Source: Isochrysis galbana (lineage: Eukaryota > Haptophyta > Isochrysidales > Isochrysidaceae). Taken from it: DNA of 64,000 bases. The notes beneath the pieces are model-generated. The model was not told the origin of the DNA and did not search any database. It was given only the letters and a program-made list of their open reading frames with translations. A program made the translations under genes and the position numbers. The stretch is taken from contig CM030931.1 in NCBI GenBank assembly GCA_018136815.1, positions 629,511 to 693,510 of the forward strand, written 5' to 3'. This document shows positions 41,931-53,010 of the stretch, piece after piece; position 1 is the first letter of the stretch; the number at the start of each line of letters is the position of its first letter.

Positions 41931-42932
41931 GTAATCGGGAGCATTGAACGAATGATTCGAGGACGACGAGAGCGACGAAGGAGGTAGCGAACGAACGGCG
42001 AGAGAGAACGGGACTCCCGGAGTCGAATCGTCCCCGCCGCACATGAGCAGATGGGGGTGACTCCGGATCGATTGGACGACTGAAACGAAAACGCGAATTT
42101 CGGGAACGACGGCATCGCAACCTAGGGTAGCACCCCCAGGTTGGAAAGACAACAAGAAGGCTTTGCTCAGCCGTCCGAGGGACGGCGAGCTCGTAGATCG
42201 GAGAGGCGAAACGTTAGAGGTACGAAATGAAACGCGAAAGGGAGTGACAGAAGTATCGAGAATGAAAGGGGTGGCGGTCCAGGCCGCCGAGGAATCGAGA
42301 AGTCAACGAAGCATATGGCGGCGGCCTCGCCTATTCCCTAACGGCGGTTGCGGCCGAGGACGACGAGACGACGAAGGTAGGCGCGGTGGGCGTCGGGAAT
42401 CTCCGGCTCGCCCTCGCAAAGGAAGCGAGCGTTGAGCGCTCGTAATCGGGAGCATTGAACGAATGATTCGAGGACGACGAGAGCGACGAAGGAGGTAGCG
42501 AACGAACGGCGAGAGAGAACGGGACTCCCGGAGTCGAATCGTCCCCACCACATATGAGCAGATGGGGGTGACTCCGGATCGATTGAACGACTGAAACGAA
42601 GACGCGAATTTCGGGAACGACGGCATCGCAACCTAGGGTAGCATCCCCAGGTTGGAACGACAACAAGAAGGCTTTGCTCAGCCGTCCGAGGGACGGCGAG
42701 CTCGTAGATCGGAGAGGCGAAACATTAGAGGTACGAAATGAAACGCGAACGGGAGTGACAGAAGTGTCGAGAAGCGAAAGGGGTGGCGGTCCAGGCCGCC
42801 GAGGAATCGAGAAGTCAACGAAGCATATGGCGGCGGCCTCGCCTATTCCCTAACGGCGGTTGCGGCCGAGGACGACGAGACGACGAAGGTAGGCGCGGTG
42901 GGCGTCGGGAATCTCCGGCTCGCCCTCGCAAA
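41931..42932 (-). repeat. 501-bp tandem duplication inside the Ty3 element
   Basis: Copies 41931-42431 and 42432-42932 start with TTGAGCGCTCGTAATCGGG and end with CTCGCAAAGGAAGCG. They share the codons for the last part of gag and the following non-coding or PR-like stretch. The few differences suggest a rather recent duplication. Confidence 0.9.
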
Positions 42933-44820
42933 GGAAGCGGATGAACGGTTGACAGCAGTACGGCGAATGGGCGCCATCGCTTGTCCCATATCGCCAATTG
43001 TCGGGAGCCGCCTTGTTCGGGTCGGTAGAGCGGAGGTCGGCGGGGAAGCGCAGCGACTGCAGGCTCTCGAGGCTAGACTTAGCATCGCGAGTGCCGCCCT
43101 TAGTGCGAACGAATGTGCGCGCGCGTACCCACTTCGTAAGAGTGCGAGTCGTGTAAATGATGCGAGCATGCCAGGACTCACCCGAGGGAACCTCTCGTGC
43201 CGCCATCACCTGGTATTCAAGTGGGGCATTAGCGGATTCGGAGTAGGCTCTGCCGTGGCGCCCATAGTGGCGCAGCCACTGCTCAAGAATATCCGGCTCA
43301 TCCGACAGAGCTGGGTCCGCGGGAGGAGCGGCGTGGCGTTTAGCATGACGTCGGCTCTCCCGGCTACCACGTTGGCCTGACTTGGACTTAGAGGCGTGGG
43401 GGCGAAGAGATCGGCGAGGATTAGAATGCAAACCTTCGGGGGCCATCATAGACGGCCGTCCCTCTTTAGTATGATAACCTTTGCCCGCAGTGGTATAGTG
43501 GCCACCCTTGGCGCGGCGAGGCCTGCGGCGAGAGTCCGTAGACTCGGATGACCCATCGGACTCCGAGTCGCTGGTCGGCGAAGAGTTGGATGAACACGGG
43601 CTAGAAACCGGGGACGATGACGAGGAGGACGAAGAAGTAGAGGGACTGTAGCGGCGGCGGCGGCGGTCCTTCTTCTTGTCCTTATGAGGCTTTTTAGATT
43701 TCGATGAGGAACGAGGGAGCGGCGGTGGCGGAGGCACAACAACTTCGCCGCCATCATCGGATGGAGGTGGAGGCGGGCTGGCTGCCTGGACTGGTGTAGG
43801 AGGGAGTCGGCCCCGTTCAATCGCGTTGGTGACTGCGGCGAGCTGCTGTGAGAATTGGGCGGCCATGGCCTGCATGAGCTCAATGTAACGCAGCTCGACG
43901 GGGTTGAGCCCCGGTGAAGCCGACGAAGTTGGCGGCGGAGCCGTAGCAGACGGTGGAGAAGGAGAGAGATGAAGAAGGGAGTCGGGCAGCAGGCCCGGGG
44001 CCTCTCCACAACGAGACGGCTGACTTGGGGCGACCGAGGCGACCGAGAGGCGTTCGAGCGATGGATGGTAGGGCTCGTAGGCGGCCTCCGAGTCCGATGG
44101 TAATGGTGGCGGTGCCTCGAGACATACGCGAGCTGAGGGGAGGAATCCTTCCAGAGGATTATCCTCACCCTGGAAAGACTCGGGCTTGGACCTGTCCTCC
44201 ATGGGCTCCGGCGGCGATGGCGGAGATGATGGTGGGGGGACCGCAGAGAGATCAGGAGGCGAGGGAAGGGAGGGCATCATCTCCCCCTGTGAAGGTGGTG
44301 GTGGATGCCCATCCGGAGAGGAGAAAGGGGGCAGGGCAGGCATGATGCCCGACTCTGCAGAGGTGGGGGTGACCCCCATTGAGACGTCCAGCGCGGGACG
44401 CACCGGATAGGATTCTACACCTGACGAATTGGAGTGGCCCACAAGGCCTGAGGGCAATGAGGAAGGGGCGAAGCCGGCGGCAGGCGCGGCGAGGGAGACC
44501 ACTTCGGAGGTGCTGACGGGCTGAAGCCCGTCAGCAGAGGAAGGCGGGCAGGCGGGCTTGAGCGAGGGCGAGGACGGCGGCGAAAGCGACATTGAGCGAG
44601 CGGCGAGAGGCGAGGGTGAGTGAGAGGAGGGCTGTGGTGGCAGGGGCTGGCAAGGCGAGGCGAGGTTGTAGGGTATGAGTGTTACGAGAGCGAGAGCGAC
44701 GAGAGCGAGAGCGACGACGGATGACGACTGACGACAGGACGACGGACAAAGACACCCAGGAAAACACCCCGACTCTCGCCCCACGACTTTCTCACATAAC
44801 TCGACTGAAATCAAACCCAA
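42850..44820 (-). CDS. Gag-like polyprotein overlapping the 5' LTR
   Basis: The frame is open over 656 codons. Its upper edge is a TTG inside the 5' LTR; the first ATG (44590-44592) is also within the LTR, and the next good one lies just inside the element (VSMGVTPTSAESG). The product is Pro/Ser-rich with a basic RRRRRYSPSTSSS stretch and a compact C-terminal domain (ILEQWLRHYGRHGRAY, YQVMAAREVPSGESWHARI). No CCHC knuckle is seen. Position and composition support gag; the start codon is uncertain. Confidence 0.7.
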   Translation of the reverse strand: MGLISVELCEKVVGRESGCFPGCLCPSSCRQSSSVVALALVALALVTLIPYNLASPCQPLPPQPSSHSPSPLAARSMSLSPPSSPSLKPACPPSSADGLQPVSTSEVVSLAAPAAGFAPSSLPSGLVGHSNSSGVESYPVRPALDVSMGVTPTSAESGIMPALPPFSSPDGHPPPPSQGEMMPSLPSPPDLSAVPPPSSPPSPPEPMEDRSKPESFQGEDNPLEGFLPSARVCLEAPPPLPSDSEAAYEPYHPSLERLSVASVAPSQPSRCGEAPGLLPDSLLHLSPSPPSATAPPPTSSASPGLNPVELRYIELMQAMAAQFSQQLAAVTNAIERGRLPPTPVQAASPPPPPSDDGGEVVVPPPPPLPRSSSKSKKPHKDKKKDRRRRRYSPSTSSSSSSSSPVSSPCSSNSSPTSDSESDGSSESTDSRRRPRRAKGGHYTTAGKGYHTKEGRPSMMAPEGLHSNPRRSLRPHASKSKSGQRGSRESRRHAKRHAAPPADPALSDEPDILEQWLRHYGRHGRAYSESANAPLEYQVMAAREVPSGESWHARIIYTTRTLTKWVRARTFVRTKGGTRDAKSSLESLQSLRFPADLRSTDPNKAAPDNWRYGTSDGAHSPYCCQPFIRFLCEGEPEIPDAHRAYLRRLVVLGRNRR

Positions 44821-45269
44821 ACACTCCGATCAGACAACGACGGACGACGATCAAAGGGCGATCTGTCGGCGATCTTGTCTGGAACGGGAATCGCACCATA
44901 ACGGAATCGAGGGGCAATCTTGCCGCACAGGATTCCAAGAGACTTACCAAATAAGACGAGAGAAGTGCGATATGCTTAAGGAGGAGGTACGAAGAGATCG
45001 CAAATTAAACCTGATTGCCCCCAGAAGCAGATAAAGAACCGCAGGGGAGATAGCAAATTAAACCTATCTGCGAGGCGCCTGGGAGGAAGAGAGGTGGGGA
45101 AACTTCCCTTCTCTTTCGAGAGGAAGAGAGAGGGCGCTCCACAACCCCCGATCCCATGCATCCAAGCGAAGCTTTTGACCGAGAACGAGAACGAGAGGAT
45201 TATAACGATAAATACCGAACGACGAAGAGAAGAGCGAAGCCTAACGAGTGTCGATTCGCGAATGCGACA
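44423..45269 (-). repeat. 5' LTR of the Ty3/gypsy element
   Basis: 847 bp. It is the partner of 37056-37903 and is followed (minus strand) by GTGTAGAATCC, where a primer-binding site should lie; I could not match that to a tRNA end. Confidence 0.95.
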
Positions 45270-45310
45270 TGATTATAAGGTCGTGTACGCTTACGACATA
45301 TAACAACATA

Positions 45311-45880
45311 TCACTCGTCATCGGGCTTCTCCACTATCATCTCTAGGTCCCAAGGCAGCACGTGTGACTCCCAATCTTTCAGCAAATCCTCAAGCACAAG
45401 ATTTGTGTGGCACCTCACAAGCCTCTCCACCGTGGATGCACCCAGCCTATTGCGCTTCTTTGAGTGGATCCAGTCTTGCACATACCACGACCGCTCACAT
45501 CCCGAAGCAGAACACGAAAGCGCAAGCAAACGGCAAGCAGCCCACTGAAGATGAGGCCATGACGCTAAATAAATGTTCGCCCATTTGTACGAAGCCATCA
45601 CTCGAGCGCGATTGGAGAATGCCACTTCATCATTAAGATCATGGAAGCCACTGATGCAAGCCTCTTGCAAGTCCGAATACTCAGCCAAAATATCCGGGTA
45701 AGGGTGCTCCCGTGTCGCCATCTGCCGAAAACACATCCTCAGTTCCTTCTGTTCATTTGACGAAAACTTGCGACGATAGAACTCAGGCTCGAGACAATAT
45801 GCGGCTGTCCCAAGCTGTTTGCCACCACCCAGGATTCCCCCACAGTGCCCCCTCCCACTGCCCGGGCCCTCCCCGCCTCC
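45311..45880 (-). pseudogene. hAT transposase C-terminal fragment
   Basis: The minus strand reads AAYCLEPEFYRRKFSSNEQK, then SNRARVMASYKWANIY and PHLQWAACRLLALSCSASGC, which is the hAT dimerisation region, ending at a stop at 45311 after a short tail. The N-terminal catalytic part is missing: upstream of about 45850 the sequence turns into GC-rich repeat. The same family occurs at 50.65-51.46 kb. It lies 37 bp beyond the Ty3 target duplication. Confidence 0.85.
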
Positions 45881-47373
45881 GCCGCGACTCGCCACCCTCA
45901 CCCCCAGCAGCGCGCACGCCCCTCTCCCCGTCCCGCCGTCCCCGAGTCCCTCCCCGCCGCCCCTCATCCCCGACTCTCCCCGCCCATCCCTTCGCCCTCG
46001 GAGGGGCCGCCGTCGCCTCTCGCCCCGCCCTTTCTCTCTTCTCCGTTTTCTTTTGGCGTCCCCGCGCGGGGGGAACTCCCTCTCCCGCGGGGGGGGAAAT
46101 CGGCTCGCCCCTGACACTCCCCCTGCCTCCCTCTTCTGCACTGCTCGTCCCCCCGGTCTCCGGTCTTCTCTTCTCGCAGTGGGGGGGGTGTTGCGTTATT
46201 GGGAGCGCGCGAACGCCCTCCATGCCCCACGACACGCTCTATTTTTAGAACGTGTCTCCCCTCCCGGCGCCCCGCCCTTCCCTCTCCTCCCTCGCACCGC
46301 GCCCGCATGCTGCCGAGATCCCTCCCTTGCCCTTTCCTTTGTAACCCCGGTCCTCCCCTTGTTTCCTTGGCCAGTGGGGTCGGGGGTCTTCCCGCGCCCC
46401 GCCCCCTCCCCGACCCGCCAATGCCCCGTTCCCTTCGTCCATATCTTCTATCCTTTCCCTGTTCCTATAGTTGTTCGTCCCCCCCCCGTTTTCTCCGTGT
46501 CCTTATCTTTTCGTCTTGGTTCTCTCGGCGCCAGCGCTCCGAAGCACCCCCTGTCTCCCCGGTCTTCTGTCTACCCTGTGCATCCCCGTCCGTCGTGTGT
46601 CATTATGCAGGCTGGTAACTGGTACTCTTCATGTCACGCCGAGCCCCCAACCACCCTCACTCCACACTCGCAGTCCCCACACTCCCACACACACAGTCTC
46701 ACATCAGACACAGCACCACCTCGCAAACCACAGCCAGTCCCAGCCACTAACTTCCCACTCGATACCCTTGAACAACACACCCATTCTTCGAGGATCGCTC
46801 GCGGCGCGAGCTGCAAGGGCCGTTCTGCTTGACAGCTGAGAGGACGCCCCCCGCCCCCCCCCCGGTGATTTTCCCTGGTGAGTCGCCCGACGTAGGTCAG
46901 CTCGCCTCACTGGGTGTGTTCCTCATTGTAATTGGTGGGGGCTTATAATTATAATGGGAGTTGGGGGTCTGCGGTGGGGGGAGATTTGAAGGGATACATT
47001 CGTGTGTGTGTTGGAGGCATCAGCGCACGTCAAGGTGTACGGGCAAGTGCGCTGAGGGGTGTCGTAATAGTACCGGGCTAGTGGGAGTAGTGGTACTAAC
47101 GCTCAGATGTTTTATTATTATTATAACGTGGCCTTCACCGACATGCGGTCCAGTGCCAGTAGTTGACAGTTGCTGCAACGCACGCCGGTGGAGTGCACAC
47201 ATCGCCGGTCGCCGGTAGCGACGGGAATAAATTGTAGCACGATCATTTCTATTCATTGATATCAGAAGGATTGGCCCTACAACGAATACATAGCACGCGC
47301 GCGCCAACGACTGCCATGCTGATTTTCCGAGCCGCACAGGCAGAATAGCGACGCATCTCTCTTGCCGCGCGTC
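45881..47373. repeat. CT/GC-rich repeat mosaic, no gene
   Basis: 46200-46300 matches 9674-9772; 46732-46775 matches 9800-9840; 46787-46900 matches 35728-35843 inverted. Long overlapping frames in 45.8-46.8 kb are low-complexity. 47090-47140 has ACGCTCAGATGTTTTATTATTAT-like tail DNA of the 'CCGGAAACCGAAG' family. Confidence 0.55.
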
Positions 47374-50087
47374 TCAAGGTTTCTTTCCGAGACTTCCTCC
47401 CGGAAAGGCACGATTGAGGAGTCCGCCAAGCGCATTGCCAAAGGAGGCTCGACGTCCTGGCAAGTAGCTGCTCGGGCCACCGACGTAGTTGCGATCTTCG
47501 ATATCAAGGTACGCACGCATGTCTCGTGCGAGCGCAAATGCGGCCGAGTCCGGTTCGACTTGCTCTTCAACGATGTTCAGCACCGGCTCAAGCCCTTCGG
47601 GAAGCACGTCACGTAATCTGCTCACGTCGGAGCCAGGAACAGACGGGATGAGGGTCGAAAGGAGAGTCTCAAGCAGCTCGAGCGCTGCAAGCAACCCTTG
47701 CTCAGATGCAGGGGTCGAGGCCGCGCTAGCGCATAGTGCAAGGACGCCCTGCATCGCCTCAGTCGAGCACATGTACCGCGCGGCATCCAGATCAGATTCC
47801 GCCAGCTCACGCAAAACTTCCACTGCCATGAGGCGCACCTCGTAATCGTGCGTGAGCGCCAGGCCAAAGAGCGTTTCTCGCAACGATTGGTCGCGGAAGA
47901 TGCTCTCCGAGGGCGCGTTGCGGGCGACTATGAGTAGCACCTTGAGAACAATGCGCTGCACCTTCAACTCTGCTTGGTAGCTTGCCGTTATAGTGGCACC
48001 GGCGGCCGCACGCGCACGCTCGCCGGCGTCGCTCGCGGCGGAATCAGCGGTGTCCGCCTTCAATCCGTCTGCGGTTGTCGCACCAAGGCTTGATGATGTG
48101 ACGGGCGGCTCGTTCTCAGACAGCGCCCTTGCGACCGGCACGTTCGCATCCCGACTGGCATTGTCCGTTGCTATGCGTGCCTCGGTGAGCATCCGAAAGA
48201 GCAGAGTGAGGAGCACTTGAGGGCCGCCGAATGCGATACGTTCGCAAAGCGTCACCCGTCGCGGAGTCATCGTGGAGGACTCCTCGCCAATGATGCGTTC
48301 GAATGGCTCGGATCCATCCCACGGGGACATGTGAAGTGCGCACATGGCGAACTGCACGCAGTCCTCTTCGCTCAAGGCAGCGATTTGCTCGGGCGACATC
48401 CACGGAAACGCCTCGGTTCTCGATTCATCGTCGCCAGCCTCGTGATAGCGTGAGGGCTGAGCCGAGGAGCCGCGCGCGCCATCGTCCCGGACTTCCCAAA
48501 AGCTGAGTCCTCTTTCGACGTGGGCCTCGAGGCCCCTCTCTTCCCTGCCATCCATCCACTCACCAGCATAACGCGCTATCGTGGCTGTTCCTGCGGATGT
48601 TGAGGCGGCCGTCGTGCTGAGTCGCGCTTCTGGAGGAGTAACCGGCCCGTCCGAGAAGTCTATTGGGCCGCCCAGTGGAGGTTGCGGTCCGCTCTCAATA
48701 TTCACCCCCTCCCCCCGTATCAGTGCTATGCTTTCGCGCAATCTCTCCGCCTCCGAAAGACGCAATGTTCTTGTGAGCTCAGCCGTGGCTCCGTGCTCCA
48801 ACAGCTGGGCGCTTTCAGCGGCATCGACGGCATTCGTCGTCACCGACTCCGCACCTTGCCCTGGACGCAGCGTGCCTCCTGCGCACTCCCGGGTGGCGCC
48901 CGCCCTCACAAGTGTACGGTCGCGAGGCTCGACGCCTGACCCGGCCGGAAGAGTGGCGCTAGCATCCTTGGCCGGCGCAGCGCCCGCCTCACCGTTCACC
49001 GGGCACAGAGGCGAGGCCATCACCTCGACAGCGAGAGGCTGCAGCACCTCCCGTATCTTGGTTGGGCCTCCAACCTTTGTGCAGAAGGGCGTCTCCAAGA
49101 GTTGCGCGGCGGAGAGCCGAGCATCAGGGTCCTTAATCAAGCAATGGCGCAGCATATCTGCGAATTCCTCCGACCACACTTCTGGATTTGAGAGCACTGG
49201 CGGCGGGGCCGATGGTATCTTGAAGAGGGCCCGAAGCGCGGGTTTCAGCTCCCAGTGCGGAGGTCTCATCTCGGCCAGCTCAATGGCCGTGATACCTGAG
49301 GCGACCCGAAGGGAGCCGTCAGCTCCACGAATCATGGCTAGCAAGGCGCGGCTTGCGCCACTGCACTGCGACTGCAGTCGGCAGGCAGCAAGCGTTGCGC
49401 AGCTCACCCAGAGACCAGATGTCCGCGGAAGACGAATAGGGCGCCTCTGCGATAACCTGGGCGATGAAGGGTCATGTTTACGATGAGTTGTGGGTCGGGG
49501 ACCCTGCAGAAAGCAGGCATTCGACTATCCAGCGGGACAAGGGCACCGGTCACCTCGGGCGCCATCCAGTGCGGGGTGCCGATGACGGTCGTCCGCTTGG
49601 ACATGGTGGAACCCAGCTGCACGGCGACGCCAAAGTCAGCGAGACGGAGTTCGCCCAACGCGGTGAGCAGCAGGTTGGCCGCCTTGACGTCCCGGTGCAG
49701 CATGAGGCACTTCTCATGCAGATGTCGGAGCGCGAGGAGCGCCGCAGTGAGCGCCGCGGCGAGCTGCGTCTCGCGGAGTGGTCTGCGGTGTGCGCGCATG
49801 ATGTCTGCGAGCGAACCGGCGTCGCACAGCTCTGTCACCAGCCAGAGCTCCGCCGGGAGCCTGAGCGATCCCAAGTATCGCAGCACGTGCTCCGATTCAC
49901 ACGCCGCGAGCGCCGCTACCTCGCGCTCTACCTGTGAGGAGAGGTTGGCCACCTCGTCGTCGGCATCGAGAGGAAGAACCTTGACTGCAACAGTCAGCCC
50001 ATCTGAACGACGGCGAGCCCGGAACACACGGCCGTAGGAGCCACGCCCAATCTGAAGGCCCAGCTCGTACTGCTCGGCGCCGCACAT
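47374..50087 (-). CDS. STE20/MST-like Ser/Thr kinase with C-terminal helical repeats
   Basis: Exons (minus) 50087-49554, 49456-49408 and 49295-47374, introns 97 and 112 bp, phases consistent, about 834 aa. The kinase domain is at residues ~7-264: IGRGSYGRV (Gly loop), VAVKV (Lys), LHRDVKAANLLL (catalytic loop), ADFGVA (DFG), IGTPHWMAPE then VIAEAPYSSSADIWSLGIT rebuilt across both introns, PEVWSEEFADML and a C-lobe ending LLETPFC. The WMAPE-VI and DIWSLGITAIE strings are those of the STE20/MST (Hippo) group, which phosphorylates downstream kinases. Residues ~265-600 are low-complexity. Residues ~626-826 form ARM/HEAT-like helices (IVLKVLLIVARNAPSES, LALTHDYEVRLMAVEVL). The 49-bp middle exon would be missed by simple models. 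The upstream DNA is GAGA-rich on the sense strand. Confidence 0.93.
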
Positions 50088-50099
50088 CGGCGGGACTAC

Positions 50100-50410
50100 C
50101 CCTCCCCCCCCCTCCCTCCTCTCTCTTCTCTTCTCTCTCCTCTCTCCTCTCTCCTCTCTCCCCTCTTGTCCCTTCTCTCTCCTCTCTCGTCCCTCCTCCC
50201 TGCACTCTCCTTCGTGCTCTCTCCTCTCCCTTCCCTCCTCTTTCCTCTCTCCTCTCTCCGCTCTCCTCTATTCTCTCCCCTCTCCCCTCTCCCCTCTCTC
50301 CTCTCTCGGTCTCTCCTCCTCTCTCCTCTCTCCTCTCTCCTCTCTCGGTCTCTCCTCTCTCCTCTCCACGTCTGATCCTCTCTCGCTCTCTCTCCTCTCC
50401 GGGTGCGCTG
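50100..50410. repeat. TCTCTCC microsatellite upstream of the kinase gene
   Basis: About 300 bp of TCTCC/CTCTC variants; on the kinase sense strand this is GAGAGG. It ends near GGTGCGCTGGAGGCGGAGGCGG-type GAG repeats (50400-50475). Confidence 0.9.
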
Positions 50411-50649
50411 GAGGCGGAGGCGGAGATGGAGGCGGAGGAGGAGGCGGAGCACGAGAACGAGGAGGAGGCGGCGGAGGACGCCGGCCAAAAGCCTGGACAG
50501 GCGCGCCATGGCCGGCGCCGGCGAATTAGCTGACCGTGTCACGCGTGCGCTCGCGCTTAACTCGGACTCTCCGAGCCCCTCGGGGCGGCGCATTAGCGCG
50601 TGGGTGCCGACATCGACTAGGCCGAGTGCAAGCGCATCATCAGATCAGA

Positions 50650-51460
50650 AGATGTGGACGAGACGATCACCACGGCGATCGCGATCATGAAACCAGTGTG
50701 CCGTCTACTCAGGCTGACCGATGGAAAACTTGGGGCCCACCTGGGCAAGGTGTACGCTTACCTTGTGCAGATCGACGTGCATTTGCGTGAGGGTGTTATT
50801 CCTGGTCTAGATGCTACACGGGAGCACAAAATCCATGAGCTTTTCGTGGCAGGGTGGGAATACTTGCACGCCCCAGTCATGACTGCCGCTCTGCCGCTTA
50901 TGCTCTTGAGCCAGAGTTTTGCCGCCGCTCCTTTTCCGCTCAAGAGAAGCAGCAACTGCAAGCATGCCTATGCCTACGGCAAATGTATTTATTCAAATGC
51001 CAAATGTCATTCAAATGTCAATGTCAAATGTCGACACCGGATCATTCAATTGCTGAGCTCAATTCCGACTTACGACTTAGCTGACTTCCAGGAGGCGTGT
51101 CTTGCTGGAATGCATGGTCTCACGGATGAGGTGGCTTTTTCTGAGCGTGCCCGGGCGATGGCATCGTACAAGTGGGCCAATGTTTACCTCACGCCCTGGC
51201 CTCATCTGCAGTGGGCGGCGCGGCGTGTTTACAGGCGCTTTCCTGCTCTGCGCCTGGCCGTGAGCGCTCATGGTCCGTAGAAGATTGGATCCACCCCAAA
51301 AAGAGGAATAGACTGGGCCAACCAACAGTAGAGAGGCTCGTTAGTCGTTAGTTGCCACACATATTTGCTGCTCGAAGACCTGATGCCTGATGCAAGACTG
51401 GGAGTCTAAAGTGTTGCCTTGGTTGGGAGTTGGAGATGGTTGTCGATGAGCTTGACTGTT
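50650..51460 (+). pseudogene. hAT transposase remnant with several frameshifts
   Basis: One frame from 50654 reads AIMKPVCRLLRLTDGKLG and IHELFVAGWEYL; the next block, SAAYALEPEFCRRSFSAQEK (near 50885), lies in another frame; then ADFQEACLAGMHGL and ASYKWANVYLTPWPHLQWAA (51075-51220); a last piece near 51352 gives CHTYLLLEDL. It is the same family as 45311-45880. A run of AAATGTCATTCAAATGTC-type repeats interrupts it near 50985-51035. Confidence 0.85.
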
Positions 51461-52224
51461 GACTGACGAGGACTGAGGACGTGTAGTTTGTTTATAGTAA
51501 TACTACTGTTGCAATACATTTTAATCTTATTAGTGACTACCTCATATCAGGCTGAAGTCGCGTTCCGTCAAAAGAGGACCACAATCTGTTTTCTTTTTAG
51601 TTATGAACAATAGTGGTAGAAAACAAAGCTAATCGCCGTATACGAGATGTGCATAGAAACTTTTTTTAACATAAAGTCGCCGTATACGAGATGTTTCGTT
51701 TACGCAGCACATGTGATTACTTGCAATCATTGAGCACGCCGTGCGTATGCGCATCGACTTCCCCCTCGCGAGGGCGCCGTGCGTGCGCATAGAAACTTTT
51801 TTCCCTAAGGCCCACATTAACGTAAAGTAGCCATATACGAGACGTTTCGTTTGCGCAGCACGTGTGATTGCTTGCAATCATTGTGCACGCCGTGCGTATG
51901 CACATCGGCTCCCCCCCCGCGGGGCGCCGTGCGTGCGCATAGCAACTTCCAGGAAGGTGCACGCCGTGCGTTCACTCTTTCCGCGGGGGGACTCTGGACG
52001 CAGAGGCGTTCGGGAACCGCGGGGGCACCCCTGGGGCCGGGGAAAATATTACCGTATATTGCGAAAACACTAACGTAAACAATCGATAGGTCTTGGGGTC
52101 TCTCCCCCGGGTCCCCTCCTCCCCCTCTCATCGACCTACCAGAGAGAGACGGCTCCTACTGCCTGCCTCCCTCCTCCCTCCTCGCTCACCCTCCAGCTCT
52201 CTCCTCGCCCTCGTCTTCCTCACG

Positions 52225-52758
52225 ATGGTGACGACTCGGCGCGCATCGGTACGGTCCTCCGTCCTCTCCTCTCGTGCTCCTGCTCGCTGGTTTCGTTCGA
52301 CTCGCTCGACACAGCCACCTGTCGACTGGACGCCGAGCGCAAGCGCTGCTCGCACGACTCGTTCCTCTTCCTGCTCCAAGGGCGCGGCGGAGGAGGCGGA
52401 TCCTGTTCGCGTTCCTGATGCCGAGGAGGAGGCCCTTTCCCCGACCGATGAGGCCACCACCACCACCACCGACGAGGACTCCGGGCCTGTGGAGGCGGCG
52501 AGGGCGGCGGTGGAGACGGAGGAGGCGGCGAAGGTGGGGGAGGCGAGGGCGGCGGCGGTGAGGGCTGTGGCGGCGAGGGCGGCGGCGGCGAGGGCGGAGG
52601 TGGAGATGGAGGTGGCGGAGAGGGAGGAGGCGGCGAGGGCGGCGGCGGCGAGGGCGGCGGAGGAGATGGAGGAGGCGGTGAGGGTGGCGGCGGCGAAGGG
52701 GGAGGAGGAGACGGCGGCGGCGGCGAGGGAGGAGGAGGAGAGGGCGGTGGCGCGCTGA
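52225..52758 (+). CDS. Doubtful low-complexity frame inside the inverted-repeat element
   Basis: 177 aa from an ATG at 52225. The first ~95 residues look like ordinary sequence (VTTRRASVRSSVLSSRAP, Thr/Asp-rich), followed by Ala/Glu/Arg repeats made by a GGCGGCGAG-type minisatellite. The opposite strand is also open, as PPPPSPPPP in one frame and an Ala/Ser-rich repeat in another. At most one can be real, and maybe none is. Confidence 0.2.
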   Translation: MVTTRRASVRSSVLSSRAPARWFRSTRSTQPPVDWTPSASAARTTRSSSCSKGAAEEADPVRVPDAEEEALSPTDEATTTTTDEDSGPVEAARAAVETEEAAKVGEARAAAVRAVAARAAAARAEVEMEVAEREEAARAAAARAAEEMEEAVRVAAAKGEEETAAAAREEEERAVAR

Positions 52759-52799
52759 ATCCCAAAGCGAGTTGCCAGCGCACGTGCCCGCTCCGCCCT

Positions 52800-53010
52800 C
52801 CCCGCCGCCGTCATCCCCTCCACTGCCTTCTCCGCCTCCGCCCTCTCCGCCGCCGTCATCCCCTCCGTTGCCTTCTCCGCCTCCGCCCTCTCCGCCGCCG
52901 TCATCCCCTCCGTTGCCTTCTCCGCCTCCGCCCTCTCCGCCGCCGTCATCCCCTCCGTTGCCTTCTCCACCTCCGCCCGCTCCGCCGCCGTCATCGCCTC
53001 CATTGCCTTT
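52800..53010. repeat. 45-bp minisatellite, about five units
   Basis: GCCGTCATCCCCTCCRTTGC recurs at 52807, 52852, 52897, 52942 and (changed) 52987, a strict 45-bp period that keeps frames open on both strands. 52495-52760 is a different GGCGGCGAG-type array. Confidence 0.9.

Larger units (their letters stand above)
37056..45269 (-). mobile_element. Ty3/gypsy chromovirus, defective, with DNA-methyltransferase-like piece
   Basis: A structurally complete element of 8.2 kb. The LTRs are 37056-37903 and 44423-45269, each TG...CA when read on the element strand, and differ by few changes. The target duplication TGATT is exact at 37051-37055 and 45270-45274. A polypurine tract (AGCAGGGGGG on the minus strand) adjoins the 3' LTR at about 37904. 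From 5' to 3' on the minus strand it holds gag, an unassigned stretch with a 501-bp tandem duplication, a methyltransferase-like fragment, the very end of RNase H, integrase and chromodomain. Reverse transcriptase and most of RNase H are missing. Near-identical LTRs indicate a recent insertion. Confidence 0.95.

Noticed and set aside
45819-46839. Long plus-strand Pro/Ser-rich frame between the hAT fragment and the kinase gene
   Set aside because: It spans pieces of at least two different dispersed repeats and has no domain.
52800-53010. Regular 45-bp repeat considered as a CRISPR-like array
   Set aside because: Units are contiguous, with no unique spacers, and the context is eukaryotic.
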